Part shown: positions 15,265-23,938 of the stretch, piece after piece
Numbering within the stretch: position 1 is the first letter of the stretch
Layout of the letters: each line of letters opens with the position of its first letter
DNA from: UBA1738 sp045658645
Lineage (GTDB): Bacteria > Bacillota > Clostridia > UBA1381
Length of the DNA: 64,000 nucleotides
Direction: 5' to 3'
Assembly: GCA_045658645.1 (NCBI GenBank)
Contig: JAZOVJ010000007.1
Coordinates: 1 to 64,000, forward strand
Notes under the pieces: model-generated
The model's database searches: none
What the model was told of the DNA's origin: nothing
The model's input: the letters and a program-made list of their open reading frames with translations, nothing else
Made by a program: the position numbers and the translations under genes

Positions 15265-17892
15265 TTACATTTCCTTAATTTTTGCCTGAGCAGCAGCAAG
15301 TCTTGCGATTGGAACTCTGAATGGAGAACATGATACATAGTCAAGACCAATTCTGTGGCAGAATTCTACTGATACAGGGTCACCGCCGTGCTCACCACAG
15401 ATACCAACGTGTAGTGAAGGACGAACCGGCTTACCAAGCTTGATAGCCATTTCCATAAGCTTACCAACACCTGTCTGGTCAAGCTTAGCGAATGGGTCGT
15501 TTTCAAAAATCTTTGTATCGTAGTAAGCGTCAAGGAACTTACCAGCGTCGTCTCTTGAGAAACCGTATGTCATCTGTGTAAGGTCATTTGTACCGAAGCA
15601 GAAGAATTCAGCTTCTGATGCAACGTCATCAGCAGTTAGACAAGCACGAGGAATTTCGATCATTGTACCAACTTCGTATGACATATCGATACCGCTTGCT
15701 GCAATTTCAGCATCTGCTGCAGCAACTACTACGTTCTTAACATACTTAAGTTCTTTTGTATCACCAACAAGTGGAATCATAATTTCAGGCTTAACGTTCC
15801 AGTCAGCGTGAGCTTTCTTAACGTTGATAGCAGCACGGATAACCGCTCTTGTCTGCATCTTAGCGATTTCTGGGTAAGTTACTGCAAGACGGCAACCACG
15901 GTGACCCATCATTGGGTTGAACTCGTGAAGAGACGCGATGATAGCCTTAATGTCTTCAACTGACTTGCCCTGAGATTTTGCAAGTGCTTCGATATCAGCT
16001 TCTTCAGTTGGAACGAACTCGTGTAGAGGTGGGTCCAAGAATCTGATTGTTACAGGATTTCCTTCCAAAGCTTCGTAAAGAGCTTCGAAGTCACCCTGCT
16101 GCATTGGAAGAATCTTTTCAAGAGCAGCTTCTCTTTCTTCAACTGTATCTGAACAAATCATTTCACGGAAAGCGGCAATTCTGTCAGCTTCAAAGAACAT
16201 GTGCTCTGTACGGCAAAGACCGATACCTTCTGCACCAAGCTCTCGAGCTTTTTTAGCGTCTGCAGGAGTATCTGCATTTGTTCTAACCTTAAGAGTTCTG
16301 AATTCGTCAGCCCATTCCATGATTCTGCCGAATTCACCAGCGATTTCAGCATCAACAGTAGGGATGATACCATCGTAGATGTTACCTGTTGAACCATCGA
16401 TTGAGATATAATCACCTTCTGAATATGTCTTACCAGCAAGTGTGAACTTCTTGTTTGCTTCGTCCATGTTGATTTCGCCACAACCTGATACACAGCATGT
16501 ACCCATACCACGTGCAACAACGGCTGCGTGAGAAGTCATACCACCACGAACTGTAAGAATACCCTGAGAAGCCTTCATACCTGTGATATCTTCAGGAGAA
16601 GTTTCAAGACGAACAAGGATTACCTTTTCGCCTCTTGCATTCCAAGCTTCAGCGTCTTCTGCTGTAAATACTACCTTACCGCAAGCAGCACCAGGAGATG
16701 CACCAAGACCACGGCCAGCAGGAGTTGCAGCTTTAAGAGCCTTAACGTCAAACTGAGGGTGTAGTAGTGTATCAAGGTTTCTTGGGTCGATCATAGCAAC
16801 AGCCTGCTTCTTGTCGATCATGCCTTCGTCAACAAGGTCACAAGCGATCTTTAGAGCAGCCTTAGCTGTTCTCTTACCGTTTCTTGTCTGAAGCATATAT
16901 AGCTTTTCGTTTTCAACAGTAAATTCCATATCCTGCATATCTCTGTAGTGGTCTTCCAAAATTCCGCAAACCTTCTGGAATTCAGCGAAAGCTGCAGGGA
17001 ACTTTTCAGCCATTTCAGCGATTGGCATTGGAGTACGAACACCGGCAACAACGTCTTCGCCCTGTGCGTTTACAAGGAATTCACCCATAAGGCCCTTGTC
17101 ACCTGTTGCAGGGTCACGAGTAAATGCAACACCTGTACCACAGTTGTCACCCATATTACCGAATGCCATCATCTGTACGTTAACGGCTGTACCCCATGAA
17201 TAAGGGATATCGTTATCTCTTCTGTATACGTTAGCTCTTGGGTTATCCCATGAACGGAATACGGCTTCAACAGCACCCATAAGCTGTTCTTTTGGATCAG
17301 TAGGGAAGTCCTTACCAATCTTGTTCTTGTATTCAGCCTTGAACTGACCAGCAAGTACCTTTAGGTCTTCAGCTGTAAGTTCGATATCCTGAGTAACGCC
17401 CTTAGCTTCCTTCATTTCATCGATAAGCTGTTCAAAGTACTTCTTACCAACTTCCATAACTACGTCAGAGTACATCTGGATAAATCTTCTATAGCAGTCC
17501 CAAGCCCATCTTGCGTTGCCAGACTTTGCAGCCATAGCTTCAACAACGTCTTCGTTAAGACCAAGGTTCAGGATTGTATCCATCATACCCGGCATAGAAG
17601 CTCTTGCACCTGAACGAACAGATACAAGTAGTGGATTTTCTTTATCACCAAACTTTTTACCGCAGATTTCTTCCATCTTAACAATGTATTCCATGATTTC
17701 AGCCTGAATATCATCGTTAATCTTTCTGCCGTCTTCGTAATACTGTGTACAAGCCTCTGTTGTAACAGTAAAGCCCTGTGGTACTGGAAGACCGATTTTG
17801 GTCATTTCAGCAAGGTTAGCACCTTTACCACCAAGCAATTCTCTCATTGACGCATCGCCTTCTGAGAATAAGTAAACAAATTTTTTACTCAT
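15265..17892 (-). CDS. ppdK: pyruvate, phosphate dikinase
   Basis: Interconverts pyruvate + ATP + phosphate with PEP + AMP + pyrophosphate; in anaerobes it often runs toward pyruvate with PPi as phosphoryl donor. The 875-residue protein has the N-terminal ATP-grasp domain (LLGGKGANLAEM at its start), the central phosphohistidine domain with GGMTSHAAVVARGMG (catalytic His near residue 455), and the C-terminal PEP-binding barrel with CRTEHMFF and GTNDLTQMTYGFSRDD. The chosen ATG follows GGAGGA and sits 14 codons inside the longest frame. It is monocistronic. No pyruvate kinase gene is in this window. Confidence 0.97.
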   Translation of the reverse strand: MSKKFVYLFSEGDASMRELLGGKGANLAEMTKIGLPVPQGFTVTTEACTQYYEDGRKINDDIQAEIMEYIVKMEEICGKKFGDKENPLLVSVRSGARASMPGMMDTILNLGLNEDVVEAMAAKSGNARWAWDCYRRFIQMYSDVVMEVGKKYFEQLIDEMKEAKGVTQDIELTAEDLKVLAGQFKAEYKNKIGKDFPTDPKEQLMGAVEAVFRSWDNPRANVYRRDNDIPYSWGTAVNVQMMAFGNMGDNCGTGVAFTRDPATGDKGLMGEFLVNAQGEDVVAGVRTPMPIAEMAEKFPAAFAEFQKVCGILEDHYRDMQDMEFTVENEKLYMLQTRNGKRTAKAALKIACDLVDEGMIDKKQAVAMIDPRNLDTLLHPQFDVKALKAATPAGRGLGASPGAACGKVVFTAEDAEAWNARGEKVILVRLETSPEDITGMKASQGILTVRGGMTSHAAVVARGMGTCCVSGCGEINMDEANKKFTLAGKTYSEGDYISIDGSTGNIYDGIIPTVDAEIAGEFGRIMEWADEFRTLKVRTNADTPADAKKARELGAEGIGLCRTEHMFFEADRIAAFREMICSDTVEEREAALEKILPMQQGDFEALYEALEGNPVTIRFLDPPLHEFVPTEEADIEALAKSQGKSVEDIKAIIASLHEFNPMMGHRGCRLAVTYPEIAKMQTRAVIRAAINVKKAHADWNVKPEIMIPLVGDTKELKYVKNVVVAAADAEIAASGIDMSYEVGTMIEIPRACLTADDVASEAEFFCFGTNDLTQMTYGFSRDDAGKFLDAYYDTKIFENDPFAKLDQTGVGKLMEMAIKLGKPVRPSLHVGICGEHGGDPVSVEFCHRIGLDYVSCSPFRVPIARLAAAQAKIKEM

Positions 17893-17959
17893 TGGTTTTG
17901 TCCTCCTATGTCTTTTTATTAGGGCGCATGGCACCCACGTTATCTATTCTAACTATTCT

Positions 17960-17987
17960 ATTATACCACAAATTGTAAAAAAGTCTA
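17960..17987 (-). promoter_or_regulatory. SigA-type promoter of ppdK
   Basis: Minus strand TAGACT, 16 bases, TATAAT; the transcript would have a leader of about 60 bases. Confidence 0.6.
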
Positions 17988-18148
17988 CACCTTTTTTTAA
18001 CTTTCTTAATAATATTTATGTAAACTTGCATTTTTATGAAAAATCTATAAATTTTACCCATAAATCCTGTATTTTCTTTGCAATTTTGCAGTCAAAAATG
18101 TATGGTAAAATTTTTTATTACATAATATGATGAAATATTACAAAAAGA

Positions 18149-18177
18149 TTGATTTTATAAGCGGAAAATGTTATAAT
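18149..18177 (+). promoter_or_regulatory. SigA-type promoter of mgsA copy 1
   Basis: TTGATT, 17 bases, TATAAT, about 40 bases before the start codon. Confidence 0.72.
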
Positions 18178-18218
18178 TATTTTAACAATTTTTTTGACTT
18201 AAATAAGGAGATATACAT

Positions 18219-18608
18219 ATGAAAATTGCACTAATTGCACACGACAAAAAGAAGGGTGAAATCATAGAGCTTGCAAAGGAATACAGAGATATACTTGCAA
18301 ATTATGAGTTGTATGCAACAGGTACAACAGGAACAATGATAATGGGTGAGACAAAGCTTGACATCTGCCGTTTAAAAAGCGGACCTTTGGGCGGTGACCA
18401 ACAGATTGGAGCTATGCTTGCAAATGGTGAACTTGACCTTATAATTTTCCTTCGAGACCCGTTGACAGCACAGCCACACGAACCGGATGTTTCTGCGCTT
18501 TTGAGACTTTGTGACGTGCAGAAAATTCCGCTTGCAACAAACGAAAGCAGTGCAAGGATTATGCTTGAGTCTTTAAAAAATCAAACTTTTTTTGAATTGA
18601 CAAAGTAA
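18219..18608 (+). CDS. mgsA: methylglyoxal synthase (copy 1, canonical active site)
   Basis: Converts dihydroxyacetone phosphate to methylglyoxal and phosphate, a glycolytic bypass that relieves sugar-phosphate build-up when phosphate is scarce. The 129-residue protein keeps all family active-site elements: the phosphate-binding loop ATGTTG (33-38), SGPLGGDQQ with the catalytic Asp60, LRDPL with Asp80, and PHEPD with His87. The C-terminus is about 8 residues shorter than that of Bacillus MgsA as I recall it. AAGGAGAT precedes the ATG. It is monocistronic with its own promoter and terminator. A second, divergent copy lies at 42.1 kb. Confidence 0.95.
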   Translation: MKIALIAHDKKKGEIIELAKEYRDILANYELYATGTTGTMIMGETKLDICRLKSGPLGGDQQIGAMLANGELDLIIFLRDPLTAQPHEPDVSALLRLCDVQKIPLATNESSARIMLESLKNQTFFELTK

Positions 18609-18613
18609 TTAAA

Positions 18614-18641
18614 AGAACATACCGCCCGGTATGTTTTTTTG
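18614..18641 (+). terminator. intrinsic terminator of mgsA copy 1
   Basis: Stem AACATACC/GGTATGTT with a GCCC loop, followed by T residues. Confidence 0.88.
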
Positions 18642-18678
18642 GCTATATATACCAGGTATTTAGAGGAAGAGGAAAAGA

Positions 18679-20100
18679 ATGTTATTTTCAAGTACAACAT
18701 TTATATATTTGTTTTTGCCTTTTGTTTTGATTTGCTACTATGGCATATTCAGATGGTCAAGACCTTTACAAAATATATTTTTGTTCATTATGAGTCTAAT
18801 ATTTTACGGATGGGGTGAACCTAAATTCGTATTTGCGATGATTGGGTCTATTACGTTAAATTGGCTTTTTGGACTTTTGGTTAACAAATATAAAAGCGAA
18901 AATAAGAGAAATAAAGCCAAGATATGCATTTTTATAGATTGTTTTTTTAATCTTGGTATGTTGTTTGTATTTAAGTACTTAAATTTCACCTCTGAAGTTG
19001 TATTTTCAATCTTTGGTGAAAATTCGCCTATACCAGCGATAGCGCTTCCGATAGGAATATCATTTTTTACATTCCAGGCAATGTCTTATGTGTTGGATAT
19101 TTATCGTGACAGAGGAGAAGTGCAGAAAAACATTTTAAATGTTGGCCTTTATATTGCCTTTTTCCCACAATTAATTGCAGGACCGATTGTAAGATATGAA
19201 ACAGTTGCAGAGGAAATTAAGCACCGAAAAGAAACAAGTGATGATTTTTTTGCAGGATTTACAAGATTTGTGATTGGTCTTGGAAAAAAAGTATTAATAG
19301 CAAATAATGTAGCGTTGATTGCCGATAACGTTTTCGGACAAGTGAATGTAGGACCCGTATCTGTAGGTGCTGCTTGGCTTGGTGCAATAGCGTACACCTT
19401 GCAGATTTTCTTTGATTTCTGCGGATATAGTGATATGGCAATAGGTCTTGGAAAAATGTTCGGTTTTCATTTCCTTGAAAACTTTAACTACCCATACATT
19501 TCAAAATCAATAACGGAGTTCTGGAGAAGATGGCATATGTCTTTGGGAACGTGGTTTCGTGACTATGTTTATTTCCCACTTGGCGGAAGCCGTGTAAATA
19601 AAAGCAGGGCAATTTACAATCTGTTTGTTGTATGGCTACTGACAGGTATATGGCACGGCGCAAACTGGACTTTTATTGTCTGGGGACTTTTATATTTTGT
19701 TCTTTTAGCAATAGAAAAGAACATTGGAATAGCCGAAAAAGAAGGTAAGTTTATTAATCTTGCAAAATGGTTGTATACAATGCTCTTTGTGATAATAGGT
19801 TGGGTTATATTCAGAGCAGAAAGTCTTGGAATTGCAATTAACTATATCGGGTATATGTTTGGCGTAAATAACCAAACTGCAGATTTTGCACCGTTTATGG
19901 CGATGTTATATCAGTCTGTAATTGTTATTTTGATAGGCATTGTTTGTTCAACACCGATATTTAAAGTAATCGGAGGAAAGGTTAAGGAAAACTTTTTTAC
20001 AAATCTTGTTTATGCTTGTATGATTGCAGCAATTTTTGTTCTAAGCGTTTCAAGTTTGGTTAGCAGTTCATACAATCCGTTTATTTACTTTAACTTTTAA
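18679..20100 (+). CDS. MBOAT family O-acyltransferase (AlgI/DltB/PatA type)
   Basis: A 473-residue polytopic membrane protein that probably moves acetyl (or other acyl) groups across the membrane onto an extracytoplasmic glycan. It has about ten hydrophobic segments, the MBOAT segments ITEFWRRWHMSLGTWFRDYV and the catalytic histidine His326 in GIWHGANWTF. It is close to AlgI/PatA proteins. The downstream gene encodes a DHHW/AlgX-like extracytoplasmic partner 9 bases away, the usual pairing for O-acetylation of polysaccharide or peptidoglycan. No dlt genes are present, so D-alanylation is less likely. The ATG follows AGAGGAAGAGG. The acceptor is unknown. Confidence 0.88.
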   Translation: MLFSSTTFIYLFLPFVLICYYGIFRWSRPLQNIFLFIMSLIFYGWGEPKFVFAMIGSITLNWLFGLLVNKYKSENKRNKAKICIFIDCFFNLGMLFVFKYLNFTSEVVFSIFGENSPIPAIALPIGISFFTFQAMSYVLDIYRDRGEVQKNILNVGLYIAFFPQLIAGPIVRYETVAEEIKHRKETSDDFFAGFTRFVIGLGKKVLIANNVALIADNVFGQVNVGPVSVGAAWLGAIAYTLQIFFDFCGYSDMAIGLGKMFGFHFLENFNYPYISKSITEFWRRWHMSLGTWFRDYVYFPLGGSRVNKSRAIYNLFVVWLLTGIWHGANWTFIVWGLLYFVLLAIEKNIGIAEKEGKFINLAKWLYTMLFVIIGWVIFRAESLGIAINYIGYMFGVNNQTADFAPFMAMLYQSVIVILIGIVCSTPIFKVIGGKVKENFFTNLVYACMIAAIFVLSVSSLVSSSYNPFIYFNF

Positions 20101-20109
20101 GAGGTAATT

Positions 20110-21324
20110 ATGAAAATATTCAATAAAAATATAATAACGTTTATTATAATTTTTATAATTGTAGTAATGGGACTTTGGGCTTCTCCTGTTCCTGAATTTT
20201 TAAAAACGGGACTTGAAGAAACCAGAGAACTTATGATTAAAAACGGTTTTTTTCAAGGCTTTAGTACTTTTACCTGGAACATAGAAACCGCATTCAGTGA
20301 GGGTCTTACATATCATAAAGACTTTCTTGACTTAAATTCTGCAGTACAGAATAACATTGGTACTGTTCAGATAGATAAGGGCGATACTACAGTTATTAAA
20401 TCAAAGAGCGGGTATCTTAGCTATCTTCGTGAAGAAATGCCGAAGAGAACGCTTGAAAAAAGAGCTGAGAAAACATCAAAATTATATAAAGCCGCAAAAG
20501 AAAACGGTGCGGAATTTGTGTATATAGTGGCACCGGTTAAGGGGTATTATATGGAATTCCCTGAAAATGTTAATGATTACAATAAGCAAAACTGTGATGC
20601 ATTTTTAAAGGCTTTAGACGATGCAGATGTTCCATATTTTAATCTTATTGATAAGATGAAAAAAGACGGAATAACTGAAGAAGAAATGTTCTTTGTAACC
20701 GACCACCACTGGAAACCTGAATATGCACTTTGGGCAGTAAATAGTGTGGCAGAGGAGCTTCATAACAGATTTGGATTTGAGTATGACAAAGAAAAAATTG
20801 ATATAGAAAACTACAATGTTGAGGTTCATCCTGATGCTTTTTTAGGGTCACAAGGTAAGAAAACGGGACAGTATTTTACTGAACTTGGTCTTGATGACAT
20901 AAGTATTTTAACACCTAAATTTGAGACATCATTCACGGATACTCAAGTGGGAAAAGATTACGTTAAAACGGGCGCATTCAGTGACGTTTTAATACACAGA
21001 TACCACATAAGCGATATAGACCTATATAATAAAAACCCTTACGCTACTTATCTTGGTGGCGACTACAGAGAACAAATTATAGAAAATCACCTGAATGCAG
21101 ACGGCGAGAATGTTCTTTTGTTAAAGGATTCATTTTCCTGCGCATTTGCACCGTTTTTCGCTATGACAACTCACAATACCTATCTTCTTGATATGCGCGA
21201 TTTTGCTGAATTTAAAGGAGATAGAATAAATGTAGAGGAGTATATTAGGCGAGTAAAGCCTGACTACGTATTGGTAATGTATACCGGAGTCACAAGTGAA
21301 GACAGAGTGTTTGACTTCGAATAA
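20110..21324 (+). CDS. DHHW family protein, AlgX/AlgJ-like O-acetylation partner
   Basis: A 404-residue protein with an N-terminal membrane anchor (residues 7-26) and an extracytoplasmic SGNH-like domain. The DHHW motif at residues 198-201 (TDHHWKPEYAL) supplies the Asp-His pair, and LLKDSFSCAFAPFF near residue 340 supplies the serine-containing motif. Such proteins receive acyl groups from a partner MBOAT protein and transfer them to a glycan outside the cell; the partner is the gene directly upstream. GAGG precedes the ATG. The transferred group is probably acetyl; the acceptor glycan cannot be told from the sequence. Confidence 0.85.
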   Translation: MKIFNKNIITFIIIFIIVVMGLWASPVPEFLKTGLEETRELMIKNGFFQGFSTFTWNIETAFSEGLTYHKDFLDLNSAVQNNIGTVQIDKGDTTVIKSKSGYLSYLREEMPKRTLEKRAEKTSKLYKAAKENGAEFVYIVAPVKGYYMEFPENVNDYNKQNCDAFLKALDDADVPYFNLIDKMKKDGITEEEMFFVTDHHWKPEYALWAVNSVAEELHNRFGFEYDKEKIDIENYNVEVHPDAFLGSQGKKTGQYFTELGLDDISILTPKFETSFTDTQVGKDYVKTGAFSDVLIHRYHISDIDLYNKNPYATYLGGDYREQIIENHLNADGENVLLLKDSFSCAFAPFFAMTTHNTYLLDMRDFAEFKGDRINVEEYIRRVKPDYVLVMYTGVTSEDRVFDFE

Positions 21325-21347
21325 AATATCTTAAAAGGAGAAGTAAA

Positions 21348-22532
21348 ATGGATTTTACACTTTTAAAGGAATCGCTTGATAATATACACCAAAAGAAGTT
21401 TGTGCCGGGGTTGGATTGTATTGTATACAAAGAGCATAAAGAAGTATTCAGATATTACACAGGATTCAGTGACAGAGAAAACAAGAAGCCTATGAACGGG
21501 GAGGAACTTTATATTATTTTCTCTATGACAAAAATGCTTACCTGTACCAGTGCACTTCAGCTTTTTGAAAAAGGTAAGTTCTCTATGGACGACCCTGTTT
21601 CAAAGTATATTAAAGAATTTGAAACCATGAAAATAAGCCGAAGTGAGATTGATATTAAAAATGCTGCAAAGGTTTCAAGCGGCGCAAGTTCGGGAGAAAC
21701 AGTAAAAGAAGACGTATCGGGAATTGCAGAAAAACCTATAACAATTAAGCATCTGTTCACTATGACTGCCGGACTTAACTATGATTTGCAGTCCCCTTGT
21801 ATAGTAAAAGCTATAAATGAAGGTAAGAAAACAACTCAGGAACTTGTTCGTGCTATGGGTGATATGGTATTGGGGTTTGAACCTGGAACGAGATTTCGTT
21901 ACAGCTTGTGCCACGATGTTTTAGGAGGGCTTATTGAAATATGGTCCGGAAAAAAACTGGGTGAATATATGCGGGAAAATATTTTTGAACCTTTGGGAAT
22001 GAATGACACTTTCTTTGGCGTCCCAAAGGACGAAAGAAAAAACAGACTCGCAAAGAAATACAGCTATTACGGCGCAGAGGTGCCTGTTTTGGGCGAGAAC
22101 GTTTGCGTGTATAACTTTACTGATGAATACGAAAGCGGAGGAGCAGGACTTGTATCCTCAGCATCTGATTACTCAATTTTTCTTGATGCATTGGCAAACG
22201 GCGGGGTAGCGAAAAACGGGGTAAGGATATTATCTGATTCATCAGTGGAGCTTATGAAAACCAATCAACTGTCTGGGAAAGCTTTGGAAGATTTTAATGA
22301 ATTAAGAAACGGTTATGGATATGGTCTTGGTGTCAGAACACATATAAATCCTGAAAAAAGTGGTTCAATAAGTCCGATCGGTGAATTTGGCTGGGATGGA
22401 GCAGCTGGCGCATTTTCTTTGGTAGATGTTGAAAACAAACTTTCTTTAACCTATTTTCAAGAGGTTATGGGATGGGAAATTTCACTTCAAAACGAAATAA
22501 GAGAGGCACTTTATAAGTGCATTCAAAAATAA
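21348..22532 (+). CDS. serine hydrolase, class C beta-lactamase/esterase family
   Basis: A 394-residue protein of the penicillin-binding-protein-like fold. The nucleophile motif S-x-x-K is FSMTKML (Ser near residue 65), and the Tyr motif is YSLCHDVLG (near 184), as in EstB-type esterases where the third residue is not Asn. No signal peptide or membrane anchor is evident, so a cytoplasmic esterase or peptidase is more likely than a secreted beta-lactamase. AAAGGAGAAG precedes the ATG. It follows the O-acetylation pair after 23 bases and is probably in the same transcript, which could point to deacylation or unrelated housekeeping. Substrate unknown. Confidence 0.82.
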   Translation: MDFTLLKESLDNIHQKKFVPGLDCIVYKEHKEVFRYYTGFSDRENKKPMNGEELYIIFSMTKMLTCTSALQLFEKGKFSMDDPVSKYIKEFETMKISRSEIDIKNAAKVSSGASSGETVKEDVSGIAEKPITIKHLFTMTAGLNYDLQSPCIVKAINEGKKTTQELVRAMGDMVLGFEPGTRFRYSLCHDVLGGLIEIWSGKKLGEYMRENIFEPLGMNDTFFGVPKDERKNRLAKKYSYYGAEVPVLGENVCVYNFTDEYESGGAGLVSSASDYSIFLDALANGGVAKNGVRILSDSSVELMKTNQLSGKALEDFNELRNGYGYGLGVRTHINPEKSGSISPIGEFGWDGAAGAFSLVDVENKLSLTYFQEVMGWEISLQNEIREALYKCIQK

Positions 22533-22551
22533 TCTGTAAAGAGGAATTGTT

Positions 22552-23913
22552 ATGAAATCAAAAACTGTTTATATATGCCGTGAATGCGGATACCAAAGTG
22601 CAAAATGGCTTGGTAAGTGTTCTGCCTGTGGTGGTTGGAATACTATGGATGAAACTTTGCAAAAGGAAGAGAAAAAAACAACAGCACCGGCGAAACAATC
22701 CGCTGTTTTAAAGAAAGTTACATCACTAAAACAAATTGAAACAAATAATGAAGTGAGATACACAACGGGACTTGCAGAACTTGACAGAGTTTTGGGCGGC
22801 GGTCTTGTCAGAGGGTCATTGGTCCTGGTGGGCGGTGACCCGGGAATAGGAAAATCCACACTTCTTTTACAAATTTGCAATTCACTTGCCATATCAAAGA
22901 AGATTTTGTATGTTTCCGGCGAAGAGTCGGAAAGACAAATTAAACTTCGTGCAGAAAGACTTGGGGTTAATTGTGATAATGTATACATTGTATCCGAAAC
23001 AGATGTAGAATCTATACTTGAATACATAAATCAAATTGAGCCTGAAATTGTGATTATTGACTCAATTCAGACGATGAATTGCGAGGAAATATCATCAGCT
23101 GCAGGTAGCGTTCCGCAGGTGAGGGAAGCAACAAATGCATTTATGAAAATTGCCAAATCCCGTGATATTTCTATGTTTATAGTAGGACACGTAACAAAGG
23201 ACGGTGCTTTGGCAGGCCCGAGAGTTTTGGAGCATATGGTAGACTGCGTTCTATACTTCGAGGGCGACAGACAAATGACGTTTCGTATTCTTCGTGCGGT
23301 GAAAAATCGTTTTGGGTCAACAAACGAAATTGGCGTTTTTGAAATGGCAAATACAGGGCTTGTTGAGGTGGAAAACCCGTCAAAAATGCTCCTTGACGGG
23401 AGAAGTGAAAATAATTCGGGGTCATCTATAGTTTGCACAATGGAGGGAAGCCGTGGTGTTCTTGCTGAAATTCAGGCGTTGGTGACACCTACCGGATTTG
23501 GAAACCCAAGGCGTATGGCATCAGGAATTGATTTAAATCGTGTGATTTTGATGATTGCGGTGCTTGAAAAACGTGCAAAGGTAAGCCTTTCTAATTATGA
23601 TGTATATGTGAATGTTGCAGGAGGCTTAAGAATTGATGAAACTGCAATCGATTTGGGCCTCTGCGCTGCGATTGTAACAGGGAAGAAGGATATTCAAATC
23701 CCGGAAGATTTGGTTTTTATTGGTGAAGTCGGATTGGGCGGCGAACTGCGAGGTGTAGCACAGCTTGAGAAAAGGCTTTCAGAAGTGACAAAGCTTGGGT
23801 TCAAAACGGCAATAGTGCCAAGCCAGTCAATGCGAGGTGTAACAATACCAAAGGATTTGAATGTTATTCCGGTAAAAACTGTATATGAAGCATTAGCAAA
23901 ATTAAAAAAATGA
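22552..23913 (+). CDS. radA: DNA repair protein RadA (Sms)
   Basis: A branch-migration ATPase for recombination intermediates. The 453-residue protein has an N-terminal zinc finger (C9, C12, C23, C26), Walker A GGDPGIGKST at 94-103, the RadA-specific KNRFG motif at 251-255 and a C-terminal Lon-protease-like domain (DVYVNVAGGLRIDE onward). The length is normal. The ATG follows AAAGAGGAA. It is the last gene of a run starting with the MBOAT gene, 19 bases after the serine hydrolase. Its stop codon lies inside a bidirectional terminator shared with glnN. Confidence 0.96.
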   Translation: MKSKTVYICRECGYQSAKWLGKCSACGGWNTMDETLQKEEKKTTAPAKQSAVLKKVTSLKQIETNNEVRYTTGLAELDRVLGGGLVRGSLVLVGGDPGIGKSTLLLQICNSLAISKKILYVSGEESERQIKLRAERLGVNCDNVYIVSETDVESILEYINQIEPEIVIIDSIQTMNCEEISSAAGSVPQVREATNAFMKIAKSRDISMFIVGHVTKDGALAGPRVLEHMVDCVLYFEGDRQMTFRILRAVKNRFGSTNEIGVFEMANTGLVEVENPSKMLLDGRSENNSGSSIVCTMEGSRGVLAEIQALVTPTGFGNPRRMASGIDLNRVILMIAVLEKRAKVSLSNYDVYVNVAGGLRIDETAIDLGLCAAIVTGKKDIQIPEDLVFIGEVGLGGELRGVAQLEKRLSEVTKLGFKTAIVPSQSMRGVTIPKDLNVIPVKTVYEALAKLKK

Positions 23914-23938
23914 CAGCTTAGAGCTGTCATTTTTATTA
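23905..23938. terminator. bidirectional terminator between radA and glnN
   Basis: Twelve-base-pair stem AAAATGACAGCT/AGCTGTCATTTT with a tight loop; the arms overlap the radA stop codon and T runs occur on both strands. Confidence 0.9.

Larger units (their letters stand above)
17893..18218. other. intergenic region between divergent ppdK and mgsA
   Basis: An AT-rich stretch of 326 bases holding the two divergent promoters. Between them ATTTTACCCATA (18051-18062) and TATGGTAAAAT (18101-18111) form an imperfect inverted repeat about 40 bases apart. I see no coding frame or RNA gene. Confidence 0.5.

Noticed and set aside
18051..18111. Inverted repeat between ppdK and mgsA as an operator
   Set aside because: The arms are imperfect, about 40 bases apart and AT-rich; chance is a sufficient explanation.
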